From Manis javanica (taxonomy: Eukaryota; Chordata; Mammalia; Pholidota; Manidae): DNA of 64,000 bases. The stretch is taken from assembly GCF_040802235.1 (NCBI RefSeq), contig NC_133156.1, positions 27,237,343 to 27,301,342 on the forward strand, written 5' to 3'. A model generated the notes under the pieces. That model saw only the letters and a list, made by a program, of their open reading frames with translations, ran no database searches and had not been told where the DNA came from. This document shows, in pieces, positions 41,401 to 51,375 of the stretch (positions are counted from its first letter, which is position 1; each line of letters starts with the position of its first letter). The position numbers and the translations under genes are program-made.

Positions 41401-44400
41401 TGCTTCCCAGACGGTGGCCAAGAGAAGCACGAAGGCAGGTGAGGCTGAGGGCAGATGAGAGACTGAGCGACATAAGGCTGCCATTTCTTAATGCAGTGAA
41501 AGTCGCTCCAGTCACTCCAAACTCCATCCCACTGCTTTTACGTCAGCTGAGGTGCCCAAGAATGAAGAAGAATAACTGGGAATCTTCTAGAACATCTCTA
41601 AACATGATAATACCTCAGGCTTATATAAACATCGTCACAAAATCATGAAACAGTAGAATTGGGATACAGAGCTTAGAATCTCATCATCACTGTCACTCCT
41701 TTCCTTTTTGTACCAGAAAAGCTCCTGTGGTTGAAATGTGCCCAACTGGCAGAAGGAGCCCCAGATACAGCAGAGGAGGAGGGTCTTACCAATGTACTGG
41801 CCTGTTAAGCCTCAGTAGCTGGCAACGTTGACAAAAAGGATGTATTTGCCAGCGTACTGCTTAAAGGGGATGTACTCCTGCCCATCAATGGTGAGGGCGC
41901 CGTAATCGTAGATGGTGCCACTTACACCAGCATGGCAGTCCGTCTGGAACAGAAAAGCAGTTACAGCTGGAAGGGAACTTGGACTCCTCCGTTTTCAAGA
42001 TAATGAAGGATCCCAACAGGGAGAGTGGCTTGCCAAGACTACTACAAGAATTAGAACTGACTAGAACCAAGGTCTCCTAATTCTTTATAAAAGATAAAGA
42101 TTATGAAAGCCTTAGTGTGTACTATAGAAACCATAGTGTACTATAGAAGCCATAGTGAGTACTATAGAAACTTGGAGGATTCCTTATTTGCCTCACAAAT
42201 CAATTTATAAACATTTAGCAGGCTGTGAGGGAGGCCACGCTGACACGGCTGCTGCAGTAATCCAGGTGAGTGATGCTGAGGGCTGAGCCAGACCGTTGTG
42301 AAGGAAGCACTGAGCAGAAGGGGGGAGCGGCAGGATGGAGAGGGTGATGGAGAGGTTCCCTCGCTGGAGGACCGGAAAGCTGAGGCTGTTGTGAAATAGG
42401 GAAGCTGGAGTAGGAGCCAGGAAGGGGGAAGACCTGCTGTGAGGATTAAATATGACAATGAGGGTAAAGCAGTGGCGCTTGGCATGTTAGGTGTTCACTT
42501 ATTAGATGTGGGTGAGCAGTTGTGACGATGACTATTATGTTTCCTCCTTGCCCAGCTGCTGCCCCACAGTCAACCCTGCAGGACAAGTAGGGACAGCGTA
42601 CAATAAATGGGCTCCCAGCTGGGGCACCTGGATTCCACATCTAGCTCTACCACTGACTCCCTGTGGTCTTGGACTAGACCTTTCTCTTCTCTGGGCCTTA
42701 GCTTCCTCTTTTATAAAATGAGAACTTTGAACTGGATCAGCTTTTCACAACCATGATGGGAGAGGAGGGAGTGGGATTACTGCTAGCAAGCAGGATACTG
42801 CATTTGACTGAACTCCACCCTCACCTCACCTTGGGTATAGACTGCAAAAATCTGGATCTCCCCTTAAAGGGTGTCATGGTATCAGTAACAATCAGCAGGC
42901 AGGCTGGTTATGATGGGCAAAAAAATTTGCCACCATTCTATCAGCTGCTCTCTGTCTCCTGTCCTCTTGTAGAAAACAGAGATGGAAAGACAAACCAATT
43001 GAATGCCAACTAACATTCAATAGATCAGGAGAGACAGAGGCTTGTGGCTGGAGTTAGAGAAGCAGATTCATGTCCTCTCTTGCCATCAGTCCTGGAAGGC
43101 ATGTTGCTGAGGTGAGGGACCTGGGCCTGACAGGATGAAGGAAGTTGGCTGGCAGGGCGTGGCCCCCGGAGGGTGGAGAAAAGCCATCTCTGTCCTGAAT
43201 ATGCCATAGGTACTCCTTCCACCAAGCCACTCCCTGACAGCCGCAGGTCCCTTCTTGGCTTCAGTGCAAATTCCCTGCTTGACATGTGTCTAATATTCCA
43301 TGCCCTGTGACTTTTGGTGAGTGCTGGAGGCAGGCCTGAGACTTAAGCTCAACATTCCTCCACCCCTGGGCCTCCTTAGCCCAAGCTAGGGTTGGTTCCA
43401 CCTCAAAATGCACCCAGGGCAAAACAAATATACCCCAGTTGGCCACAGAGGTCTAGCAGCCAGAAGGCAAGGCCGTCCTGCGTGCCTCTCCACCTCTTCC
43501 GCTCTGCTCAACCTGAAAACAAATTCTGGGAAATGGAAAGAAAAAAAGCCAAGAGGTTGTCCAAATAATGGAACAACAGGATCAGCTTCTGGGCACCGGT
43601 TCAGGGTTGGGGCAGGGTAAGGGGCATCTCCTCTCATTGGGTTTTATTCTTTGCTGGCTGTGTGGTCCTGGGTCAGTCAGTCAGTTTTGCTCTCTGAGCC
43701 TCAGTCTGCTGCCAGGAAAATACCACCTGCCACCCCGAATGGCTGTGAGAATCCACCAGCAGATAAGTCTAGAAAGCCTCTTGGAGAGAACTCCCCATAC
43801 CAAGGAGGAATGGCTGTTCTATCTGCAGCTAGGGAAAAGGGCCCTGATGTTCCCCCATTATTGTGAGGGGCCTTTGATGTTCCCCAGCCAGTGTGAAGAT
43901 GGTGCAGCAGGCAAGGTGCCTCCTGGAGGGACAAGTGACAGTCTTCATGCTTCCTGTTGAAGCCAGAAAGGCCAGTGCCGTGGGTCCAGACTGACGGGGT
44001 CAGAGGGAGGCCCATGGCAGGGGCAGTCAGGGCCTGCACATACCACCGAGCACTGCAGCCCAGTCCTGACGTGAGCCTCCTTCCTCCTCTGGGCCGCAGA
44101 ATCCGAGTCCTGCACCTTGAACAGGGAGGCCAGGGACGGAGGGGAGAGGCCGGGAGGGTCCTCAGTCCTCCCGCAGCTCAACAAGGTGCGAGAGTTCTGA
44201 TGGCTCCAGAGTTGCGAGGGGTCTCAGGCAGGCCCCCAGCTGGCTGTCACTGCTGGCCTTGTATCTTTCTTCTCTCCTATCTTTCCATTCCCATCACTGT
44301 GATGCTGTGGGTGAGACCTGGGCTTGGGGCCGGAGATCAGAGTTCTGGGTCTGGCTGTGCCTCTGACTCCATATGACCACTCCTTTTCCTTCTCTGGGGC

Positions 44401-46680
44401 TCCGGCTCCTCAATTGTGAGATGGGGTCAGATTCAGTGCTGTCTTAAAGAGCCCTTGAGCTCTGTCAGCCTGTGTTCCATGATTCTCTCTGCCTGTTTTG
44501 GTCACCTAGAAACCAGCGGTTACTAGGATCCCACACACGTCAGCAGTTGTTATTATTCAGTTTCTGTAACATGCTGTTGTGGAGCAAAAAGAGTGAGCCT
44601 GGGCAGCTTTATGCTGGACTGGAGGGGAGACACGGCAAGGACAGGAGACTCTGCTTTGTTCCCTAGCCCTCTCTTCAAATTGGGCGGAGGAAAACATCCC
44701 TTCTTGGCTGTCATCTTTTGTCTGTTCCCCACAAGCCATCTTGGCTGCCGCTGAGGCCTAGAGCCTGGAGTTATGACATCTCCATTCTCTAAGGACCTGG
44801 GAGGGAAGATGGGCATGCCCAGACTGCCAGTAGCCCACAAGTCCTAGCTGGTTGCATCTGATACGATCCCTGACTTTTGAAGACCATGCCCATCCTGTTC
44901 TCTTGGAATCCATTTATTCCTTCCCAGAGTTCTGTAGGGAACACTTGGCGATGGTGAGTTATTCATGGGGTCCACATTTTTACCTCCAGCCTTCTTGAGG
45001 CCAGGCCCAATCTTCTATTCTCTGGCTCTCCCCAAACCAAGGGTATGGGACTAACTTCATGCTGGCCTGCCTGTGGTCTGCGCCTTTCCCACCCCACACC
45101 CTATCTTGAAACTCAGTCCCATCCCTATCCTTAAAAATGCCTTCTGGGTTGGGGGTTGTGAACAGGGCCAGATACAAATGAAGAGACTTGGAGGAAGTGG
45201 CTTTGTAGCCATGCAGTCTCTGTGCTGACTTCAAGGATGGACAGACTAAATGGGATTCAGGTTGAGGAAAGGATCGGGGATAGAAACAGACAGAAGGAAC
45301 CCTGTATTTGGAGGGGCCTCTTGAGCAGCGGGTAGCATTTTGGAAACAGAATCATGGACCCACAAGATCCAGAAGATTTCAGAAATAGCTTCTTGAGTTT
45401 ACACAAATGTGTGTGTGTGTGTGTGTGTGACATGTGTAGGGAGGTCAGAGACAGAAGCCTCTCTCTGGATCTATCCCTATGCTTGGCTTCTGCTTCCCCC
45501 CCCTGGGGAAGAGGAGGAGTCTACAGGGCCCACCTTGGCATTTACTGTCCAAGGAGATAGCATGCTGGGTCACCCTTGCTCCTGGCCTCAGCATCCCCAC
45601 TCTCATTAAGGGTCACACAGCTCTGCTGGGAATTGACTGAGGCTCAGGAGAATCCTGCCTCTCATATTGAGCTGGCAGTCCCTAGCTTTCCCCAACTATC
45701 AGGTTTGCTCTGCCAACATGGGCAGTGTGTGGTGGGTAATGAGGCTGCTCGGGAACAGGAAACCCTTCCGAGAACAGTGTGTGGATTTTGCAGCTTCTCC
45801 AAACATCCCCATCCCCCGCCCCCCCACCCCCCAACACACACTGTGTGACCTGCAGATGGAGAAACTGAAGCCTAGGAAGTGTTAGGGATCTAGTTGGAGT
45901 TCTGACTGTTCTGCACTGCCAGTCCAGAGCTCTTTCTATCACAGATCCTGCCTCTTCTACCAGTGCCCTGGAATCCACGTGGGCCCCTCTACCTGCATTC
46001 TTGGCCTGGAAGTGCCCCCACCACAATACTTCAGCACCGAGACCACCCAGATGTATTCTCTTTCCCTTTTCCTTGCCTGTCAGTTCCCCGGGAAACCTCC
46101 GCAGATAGTCCAGACACCAAGTCTCTGGGTCTTTTTCTGTGCCCGCACCCACTTCAGCCTCTACTGGAGGGGAGTAGCTTAGGGGCAGGGGCCGCAGGGA
46201 GGCAGCCAGGCGACCCTGAGGCCGCCAGGAGGGAGAGGCCAGGAACTGGGGAGGAGCGCTACTCCTTCCCTGCACACCCTCCCTCCTGCCCGCCCGCCAG
46301 GCCGCCTAGGGATGGAACTGCGCAGGACCCGGTCCCGGTGTGGGGGTCCCGTCGGCAGGAGGGTGACCACCGGAGTTAAGGGTGTCCCTTGCACCTAGTG
46401 TTGATCTTCTGGAGGGGAGCCCGGGAGGAGAGGTACCTCGTCACCGGGAGATGGACACCCGGGGGCTGTGTTGGTTCCCTCGGGCCCCCACTCCGAGGCT
46501 CACTCACCTTCGACTTCTCCTGTCCCCGGCTCGGCGGGACGAAGCCCGCCAGCAGCAGGGAGAGAAGGCAGGATGCCCGCAGCAGCCGGGCCATGGCGGG
46601 ATCGCGGCGCGTCTCGGACTCGCCTGAGACGCGGTCTGATCCCGGGCCACGGTCCGTCTGAGGTGTCCGAAGCTCTGCCA
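38466..46680 (-). CDS. GPX3: GPX3, secreted (plasma) glutathione peroxidase 3, selenoprotein
   Basis: GPX3 is a secreted tetrameric selenoenzyme that reduces hydrogen peroxide and lipid hydroperoxides with glutathione or thioredoxin, made mainly by kidney. Five coding exons on the minus strand join in frame: 681 nt, 226 residues, the human length. Signal peptide: [18 protein letters not shown]..., with mature protein from about residue 20-25. Active site: NVASYU at 68-73, where U is read from UGA at 41812-41814; Q107 in FGKQEP; W181 in [15 protein letters not shown] is at 99-105. A SECIS lies in the 3' UTR at about 38605-38680. The feature span includes UTRs and introns; the 5' end is an estimate. 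The tail reads AVEGK, where I recall GVKRK in human. Confidence 0.97.
38482..38487 (-). terminator. GPX3: Probable GPX3 poly(A) signal (AGTAAA)
   Basis: On the minus strand CCCAGTAAAGG, followed about 20 nt later by GT-rich sequence (TGTGGTGC). A variant hexamer; no AATAAA was found nearby. Confidence 0.6.
38605..38680 (-). promoter_or_regulatory. GPX3: SECIS element of GPX3
   Basis: Minus strand: core ATGA at 38663-38660, then GGAGG, GCCC, an apical AA at 38647-38646, GGGC, CCTCC and the CTGA partner at 38624-38621. GGAGG pairs with CCTCC and GCCC with GGGC, giving the SECIS stem with its non-Watson-Crick quartet. It recruits SBP2 so that UGA is read as Sec. The position in the 3' UTR fits a GPX mRNA. 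Confidence 0.88.
39314..39535 (-). CDS. GPX3: GPX3 coding exon 5 (stop codon)
   Basis: 222 nt. Acceptor cccctccag|AACTCC; stop TAA at 39316-39314. Residues 154-226: [20 protein letters not shown] and on through [17 protein letters not shown] to QAALAVEGK. It carries the active-site Trp181. Confidence 0.97.
   Translation of the reverse strand, partial: NSCPPTSELLGSPDRLFWEPMKVHDIRWNFEKFLVGPDGIPIMRWYHRTTVSTVKMDILSYMRQQAALAVEGK
39536..39949 (-). other. GPX3 intron 4
   Basis: 414 nt, GTGAGTG...CTCCAG on the minus strand. A MIR lies at about 39630-39745. Confidence 0.85.
39630..39745 (+). repeat. MIR SINE fragment
   Basis: 'agttgtcgagtcagagaactg', 'ttgtgagactgttagcttgacc', 'gggccttatccataaaaca' follow the MIR core weakly. 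Confidence 0.45.
39950..40049 (-). CDS. GPX3: GPX3 coding exon 4
   Basis: 100 nt, CCTTGCAG|G ... AAG|GTGAGTG. Residues 120-153, [20 protein letters not shown] then [13 protein letters not shown]. Confidence 0.97.
40050..40461 (-). other. GPX3 intron 3
   Basis: 412 nt with canonical ends on the minus strand. Nothing else recognised. Confidence 0.85.
40462..40579 (-). CDS. GPX3: GPX3 coding exon 3
   Basis: 118 nt, GGGGCCAG|AA ... CTCAA|GTGAGTG. Residues 81-120, [39 protein letters not shown]. It carries the FPCNQFG signature and the active-site Gln (Q107). Confidence 0.97.
40580..41789 (-). other. GPX3 intron 2
   Basis: 1210 nt with canonical GTAAGA...GCCAG ends on the minus strand. I see no clear repeat. 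Confidence 0.8.
41790..41943 (-). CDS. GPX3: GPX3 coding exon 2 (selenocysteine)
   Basis: 154 nt, CTGTTCCAG|ACG ... ATTG|GTAAGA. Residues 30-80, [20 protein letters not shown] and on through [17 protein letters not shown], then U, then GLTGQYI. The in-frame TGA at 41814-41812 is the Sec codon. Confidence 0.98.
41812..41814 (-). other. GPX3: Selenocysteine codon UGA (Sec73)
   Basis: TAC TGA GGC in the invariant GPX context NVASYUGLT. The downstream exons stay in frame and are fully conserved, and a SECIS is present, so this is recoding and not a null mutation. Confidence 0.97.
42113..42172. repeat. Short tandem repeat, about 3 x 20 bp
   Basis: Three copies of a tagtg-tactatagaa-cc type unit (tagtgtgtactatagaaacc, tagtgtactatagaagcc, tagtgagtactatagaaact). 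Confidence 0.8.
42430..42745 (+). repeat. MIR SINE pieces
   Basis: 'gaggattaaatatgacaatgagg' near 42440 is MIR 3' sequence. A second MIR runs at 42615-42745 with 'gcacctggattccacatctagctctaccactgactccctgtgg' and 'ttcctcttttataaaatgagaa'. Confidence 0.65.
43640..43760 (+). repeat. MIR SINE fragment
   Basis: 'gctgtgtggtcctgggtcag', 'ctctgagcctcagtctgctg', 'ggctgtgagaatcc' are MIR-like. Confidence 0.5.
44300..44480 (+). repeat. MIR SINE fragment
   Basis: 'cagagttctgggtctggctgtgcctctgactccatatgacc' and 'ctcctcaattgtgagatgggg' match the MIR core. Confidence 0.55.
45407..45430. repeat. (TG)n microsatellite
   Basis: About 11-12 TG units, then 'acatgtg'. Intron 1 of GPX3. Confidence 0.9.
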
Positions 46681-46800
46681 CCTTTCAAGCCCTCAGCCAT
46701 GACCAATCCACGGCCGGGCCGGAGTCTTTGTAGCCAATCACAGGGTGGCTGACATTTCAGGGGCGGGAATAACTTGCCCTCCTTCGCAGCGACAGTGACA
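46200..46800 (-). promoter_or_regulatory. GPX3: GPX3 CpG-rich promoter region
   Basis: CpG dinucleotides are visibly dense around exon 1 (about 46200-46650), unlike the rest of the window. Upstream of the ATG on the minus strand are two ATTGG (inverted CCAAT) boxes at 46703-46707 and 46734-46738 and a GC box (ggggcggg on +) at 46760-46767. No TATA box is obvious, so a dispersed CpG-type start near 46680 is inferred. Confidence 0.65.
46508..46594 (-). CDS. GPX3: GPX3 coding exon 1 (signal peptide)
   Basis: ATG at 46594-46592 in the context CCGCCATGG (strong Kozak). 87 nt to TCGAAG|GTGAGTG. Residues 1-29, [30 protein letters not shown] hydrophobic core after Arg3 and Arg6 marks a secretory signal peptide. 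Confidence 0.97.
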
Positions 46801-47179
46801 TAAGCGAGTCTGAGCAGAGAGAAGGGAGCCAGGTCCTTGTGAAGCCACGAGGTGAACCCCCTCGTCTTTCAGGCTCTGAAGTGCAGGCAGAGGCAGGTAC
46901 AATACCCCCCATCACAGCCAGGCAAAGGCTTTTAAACTTAAAACACAGCCCTACCACCTGATGGAGGCGCAGCGGGAAGGTGCGGCAGAACACCTCATGG
47001 TGTGGGGCTCCCCCTTCCCTCCTGCCTCCATCCCTGTGGCAGGGATGTTGAGGATTTCAAATGCCAGCAGGATCTGAAGTGAAACTTCCAGGGACATTTA
47101 TTCTATATAGGTTTAGTGCTTAAAAAGCAAAGAGTGGGTGCCCTGGACTTTGAAGGCCACCCCCTCCTGGGAAGAACAC

Positions 47180-47440
47180 TGGGATACCTCAGCTGGTTTG
47201 GGAGCAGAAAATACATTTGCTCCCTGTGTAGTCTTGAACATATGGCTTCCCCTTTCTGGGTCCTGGTTTCCCCAACCATGCAATGATGGGATTGGTTGAT
47301 GATCTCTAAGGCCCTTCTGGTTCTAGCTCAATGACTTTGCTTGTAAAATAAGTGACCGACCTAGACCTTGAGAGTAGGAACCATAATCACCACCTGGTAC
47401 TCGGTCAACAGCACAACAGGTGCTTAATATTTGCTGCACT
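47180..47440 (+). repeat. MIR SINE
   Basis: 'ccctgtgtagtcttgaacatatggcttcccctttctgggtcctggtttcccc', 'gatgatctctaaggcccttctggttctag', 'caggtgcttaatatttgctgc' fit MIR (or MIR3). Confidence 0.55.
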
Positions 47441-47539
47441 AACCAATCAACGAATCAGTTTCTCTGCTTGAAGATACTGATGACCAGCTCAGCAGCTCTA
47501 GGTCTGGGCTGTCTAGATAAGACCCTGTCCTCAGAAAGG

Positions 47540-47705
47540 GGAATGCAGATCAGAGCTTTCCAAGTCGGCCTGACTACCAGAGCTACCTGGGAAGCCTTTA
47601 ATACAGATTCCCAGGCTCCACTTCCAAATCATACATTAAAGCCTCTAGGGGTAGAGGCTGAGCATCTGCCTTCAAACATGTTCCAAAGGTGATTCTGAGG
47701 CAAGT
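47540..47705. repeat. MER5-type hAT transposon fragment
   Basis: 'gagctacctgggaagcctttaatacagattcccaggctcc' and 'gcatctgccttcaaacatgttcc...ggtgattctgagg' match MER5A/B-like sequence. Confidence 0.65.
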
Positions 47706-48439
47706 GGGTGATTCTCTGTCTTTTGATGGAAAAGTGTTTTGAGATACCATGCCTTTACTATGATTTAAGACATTATTGTCCCTGGGGGAATTTGGAAGAT
47801 CTGTCTCAAGTCCCACATTCTCCTTGAAGCCTTCCTTACCTCAAACCATCGCCTGCTGAAGGAAACTTTAAAGGCCAAAAGTCTTTAAAAGAGTTAAAGC
47901 ACAGAGAATTTGAACAGTAGCTGACACAGCTTATGTGCTCAGTAAGTGTTATTTATTTAACTACTGTATTTATCTGAAGTCTAGAATGGGGAACAGTTTA
48001 CTCAAGTCCCCATGGTAAATCTGTGACAGAGAAGGGACCAGAATGCAGATCTCTAGATCCTAGTCTTGGGCCTTCTTCACTTTGTCCTATTGTCTTTTGA
48101 AGGTCATATTTACCCAAAGGTACAAATACCTGTATACCTATCAGTTTATCAGAAATCCATTGTTTATTAGCACCAGTAGGCATCCAGTGAACCTTAAAAT
48201 ATGTGCCTTGTATGATAATACCATGAGAGATGTCAGAGAATTTTCTGGATGTTACAACCCCTGCCCTCAAGGTGTGTCCAATAAGGCCAGGACTAGGAGA
48301 GGGGAAGTGCGCACCTTAAGGTCATGCACAGGCAGAGCTGGCACCTGAGAGTAGGCACCTTCTTAAACTTTGCACCCTATGTGCTTGACCTGCCTCAGCC
48401 TAGTCCCAGTTCTGCTTTGCAGTCTTCAGGGGAGACAAG

Positions 48440-48535
48440 GAGTCAGAGGTTTGAGGCCTGCTATGGGGCCACAGACAAGTTACTTTTATTCTTCAGGCCG
48501 CAGTTGGTCCATCTGTTAAACAAGGGTCTTTGAGA
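48440..48535 (+). repeat. MIR SINE fragment
   Basis: 'gaggcctgctatggggccacagacaagttac', 'ggtccatctgttaaacaa' are MIR-like. Confidence 0.45.
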
Positions 48536-48829
48536 GTCTCTCGGTGGTGATCTCTGTGGCTCTAGAATCCAAGGAAGGCCTTACTGCACCAAGCTCAGGA
48601 AAACTGATTTCATGGACAGTGGGGTGGGAGGGTGGGGAGCGTGGCCTGGGGCTGAAGAGGCCCCTTACACTGCTGACTACTTTCAAAGGAGGGCTGAGCC
48701 TTGGTGGAAACAGCATGAAAAAGAGATTAAAGACAGTCCTTCCCATCTGACGTCTGTTCACATCAGCCTTTTTAGCACTTTAGTTGATTTGTTCCCAGGA
48801 TATTTGTGTTTTGAAAGATGTTATTCTCC

Positions 48830-49310
48830 ACCAGCCTGTTTCCTTTTGCCCTCAGGTTAAAGTCCAAATTCCTTAGAGCCTCAGACAATGTCCTCAAAAT
48901 CCAGCCACTTCCTCTCTTTTGCCACACTCCTCTTATTCTCTCCACACCAGCTATGCCGGACTTTTGTTCAGTTCTCCTGACGTGCCATTCTCTCTCATCT
49001 CCAGGTTTTATCTATGTTGTTCCCTCTGGCTGGAGCACTCCACATTCTCTTTAACTGGTTCTCTCCTACCATTTTTTCAGGTCTCAACTTAAATTTCTCT
49101 TAGTAAGGAAAGAGTTTTGTTCAGGTCCCCTTGCTTTATTATAGTTCCAATAGTACCTGGCACTTTCTACATCAACCTTTTGTTGTACTTTATTATCATT
49201 TCTTGCTCCTCTGTTTTCTACACTAAATCATAAGGTCCACAAAGGCCTCATTCCCAGCACTTTGCACAGAGCTTAATACATAGTAGATGCTTGATGAATA
49301 TGTTATTAAA
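48830..49310 (+). repeat. L2 LINE 3' end, about 480 bp
   Basis: 'ctcaggttaaagtccaaattcc', 'tgttccctctggctggagcactcc', 'caggtctcaacttaaatttctc', 'acagagcttaatacatagtagatgcttgatgaata' in L2 order. Confidence 0.85.
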
Positions 49311-50134
49311 AGAATGTCAAATGAAACCCTATTTGGCATATAGGATAAGCAGAGCTTCAGGTCAGCATGTGCTAATAAGTTTGAGTCCTCAAATCTGGTC
49401 TGATACCAGCTGCTAGTAAAACTCAAAACATGTGAACTGTGCTAAGTGCACTTGTCAGAGGAGAGTTGATGATTTAGATTGGTTTTTGGGAAAGGAAAGA
49501 TAAAGATGCTGTAGAGGAATCATAAGCCAGTTTTGTTTCCAGCCTGAGAATGCGCTATACTGCATTCCAGACAAGTGGGCACCCGGTACCTCTGCACCCT
49601 CCTTTTTTTTGAGGCATGTACTAGGAGCTCACTTCTTACCAGTCTGGTGAGTGATAGAGATGACAGATCACATAAAGGAAGTTTTTTTAAAAAGTGCTAA
49701 TGCTCTGTGTTTTCAAGCATGATAGAACATGAATTAATAAATAAGGAGAGTGGTTAAATGCCGTAACAATGGAAGCCAGCCCTATTATTGCTGAGTAAGC
49801 ACTGGATTCACTTCTGGGGTCAGCCAGCCTAGGTGAAGGGCCCAGTTGGTGGTAACAGGAGGGAGGCCCAGCCCCCATCACTTCAGTGCCAACTTCAAAC
49901 AGTGCCCTTGTTTTGCAATCTGGAGGGGATTGCAGAACCCAGGTGTGGCCATGGAGCTTCTGTTTCCTGAATAATTTGGCAAATCCAACCTCCAAACCAG
50001 CCAGGAAACAGGCAGTCCATCAAGATAAGTGGCTAATGCCTTTGCCTTTGAAACCAATGTCTTCCAAATTCTGGGCCTCAGTTTCCTCATCTGTAGAATG
50101 AGGAGTTAAGACAAGTTGATCTCAAGGGACAAGC

Positions 50135-50390
50135 TTTTGGATAATAAGAGTAACAGCTAACATCCACCCAACATCCTAAATGTACCAGGTACTGACTTAG
50201 GCTTATTAACCTTTTGAAAAAATCCCTGCAATCTCACAAGACCACTAACATTATTATCTCCATTTTACAGGGGAAGAAACCAATACATAGAGAGATGAAG
50301 CAACTTTTCCTAAGATCTTGCAGTTGGTAGGGGCAGAGCCAGGATTCTGACCCAGATGTCCTGTCTCCAGAGCCCATGTGCTGTACTAAG
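50135..50390 (-). repeat. MIR SINE, near full length (antisense)
   Basis: 'taacagctaacatccaccca', 'accaggtactgacttaggc', 'tattatctccattttacaggggaagaaac', 'gcagagccaggattctgaccc', 'tccagagcccatgtgctg' are the reverse complement of MIR. Confidence 0.8.
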
Positions 50391-50393
50391 CCT

Positions 50394-50712
50394 GTGCTGT
50401 CCAACCTGGCAGCTACTAGCCAGGTGTGGCTGCTGAGCACTGGGAATGTGGCTAGTCCAAATTGAGATGGGCTACAGACTGTAAAATACACACTGGTTTT
50501 TGAAGACCTAGTATGAAAAAAAAGAATGTAAAAATATCTCAACATACCATTATATCATTACATGTTGAAATGTTAATATTTTTACATATTGAGTTGAAGG
50601 AAATATGTTCTTGAGATTAACTTCACTTGTTTCTTTTTACATTTTAAGATGTGACTGCTAGAAAACAAATTTACATACACAACTGATGTATTTCTATGGG
50701 ACAGTGTTGGTT
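50394..50712. mobile_element. Non-autonomous hAT-type DNA transposon (MER family)
   Basis: It begins 'ctgtgctgtccaacctgg' and ends 'tatgggacagtgttgg'; the ends are imperfect inverted repeats (CTGTCC/GGACAG). Inside, 'ccaggtgtggctgctgagcac' and 'ttttacattttaagatgtgactgc' resemble a MER-type element with an AT-rich middle. Family not named. Confidence 0.6.
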
Positions 50713-50814
50713 TAAGCTATATATTAATAAGAGATTGATATCAGATTGGTATATAGGATTCATAAGAAATTGATGTAAGATTTCCCTGTGAAATCTAGGT
50801 TTATCTTGTCTGAG

Positions 50815-51375
50815 ATCTCCAAGACTATCTCCAAGTTCAGTGATTCTCTAAGAGAACTCACAGAACTCAGCCTATTATCACACTCATGCTATGACTTATT
50901 ACAGTGAAGTTTACGAAGCAGTATCAGCAAAAGGAAAAGACGCAGGGGACGCAGTCTAGAAGAAACCCATCACAAGTTTCCAAGAGTCCTCTCCTACTTG
51001 AGTCACAAAGGATGTGCTTAATTCTTCTAGCAACAAACTGACAACACATGTAAATGTTGTCTACCAGAGATGCTAATTCAAGACAGTGCCCAGGTCTTTT
51101 ATTGGGGGCAGGCCATGTAGGCATCCCTGCCTAGCCTGCACCAAAATTCCAGACCCCCAAAAGGAAAGCAGGTGTTCAGCACAAACTACATTATTTGTAC
51201 AAAACAGTTTAAGCACCTGCTCTTATCAGTTCTGGGAATGTCAAAAATCCTCCTGAAATCAAAGTTTCCAAATACCAAGGGCCAGTGGTGTAAACAGATC
51301 TTTCTCAGGATAGCAGTCTCAGGCCTGCTATGTTAACTGTTTTCTGCAGATCTCCCAATTAAACTTCAACAGGAC
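50815..51375. repeat. Old LTR (ERVL-like) remnant
   Basis: 'gagaactcacagaactcagc', 'cttattacagtgaagtttacgaagcagtatcagcaaaagg', 'cttccaagagtcctctcc' style blocks, 'caggtcttttattgggggcaggccatgtaggcat' resemble ERVL/MaLR-related LTRs. Family from memory; non-coding. Confidence 0.5.

Larger units (their letters stand above)
41944..46507 (-). other. GPX3 intron 1
   Basis: 4564 nt with GTGAGTG...TTCCAG ends on the minus strand. Contains small MIR pieces, a three-copy short tandem repeat (42113-42172), and a (TG)n tract near 45407-45430. No exon seen. Confidence 0.85.

Noticed and set aside
41812-41814. In-frame TGA as a GPX3 pseudogene mutation
   Set aside because: It is the family's selenocysteine codon and all later exons are intact.
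45682-46275. 197-codon minus-strand open frame near the GPX3 promoter
   Set aside because: It lies in intron 1 and CpG-rich sequence; composition explains the open frame and no domain is visible.
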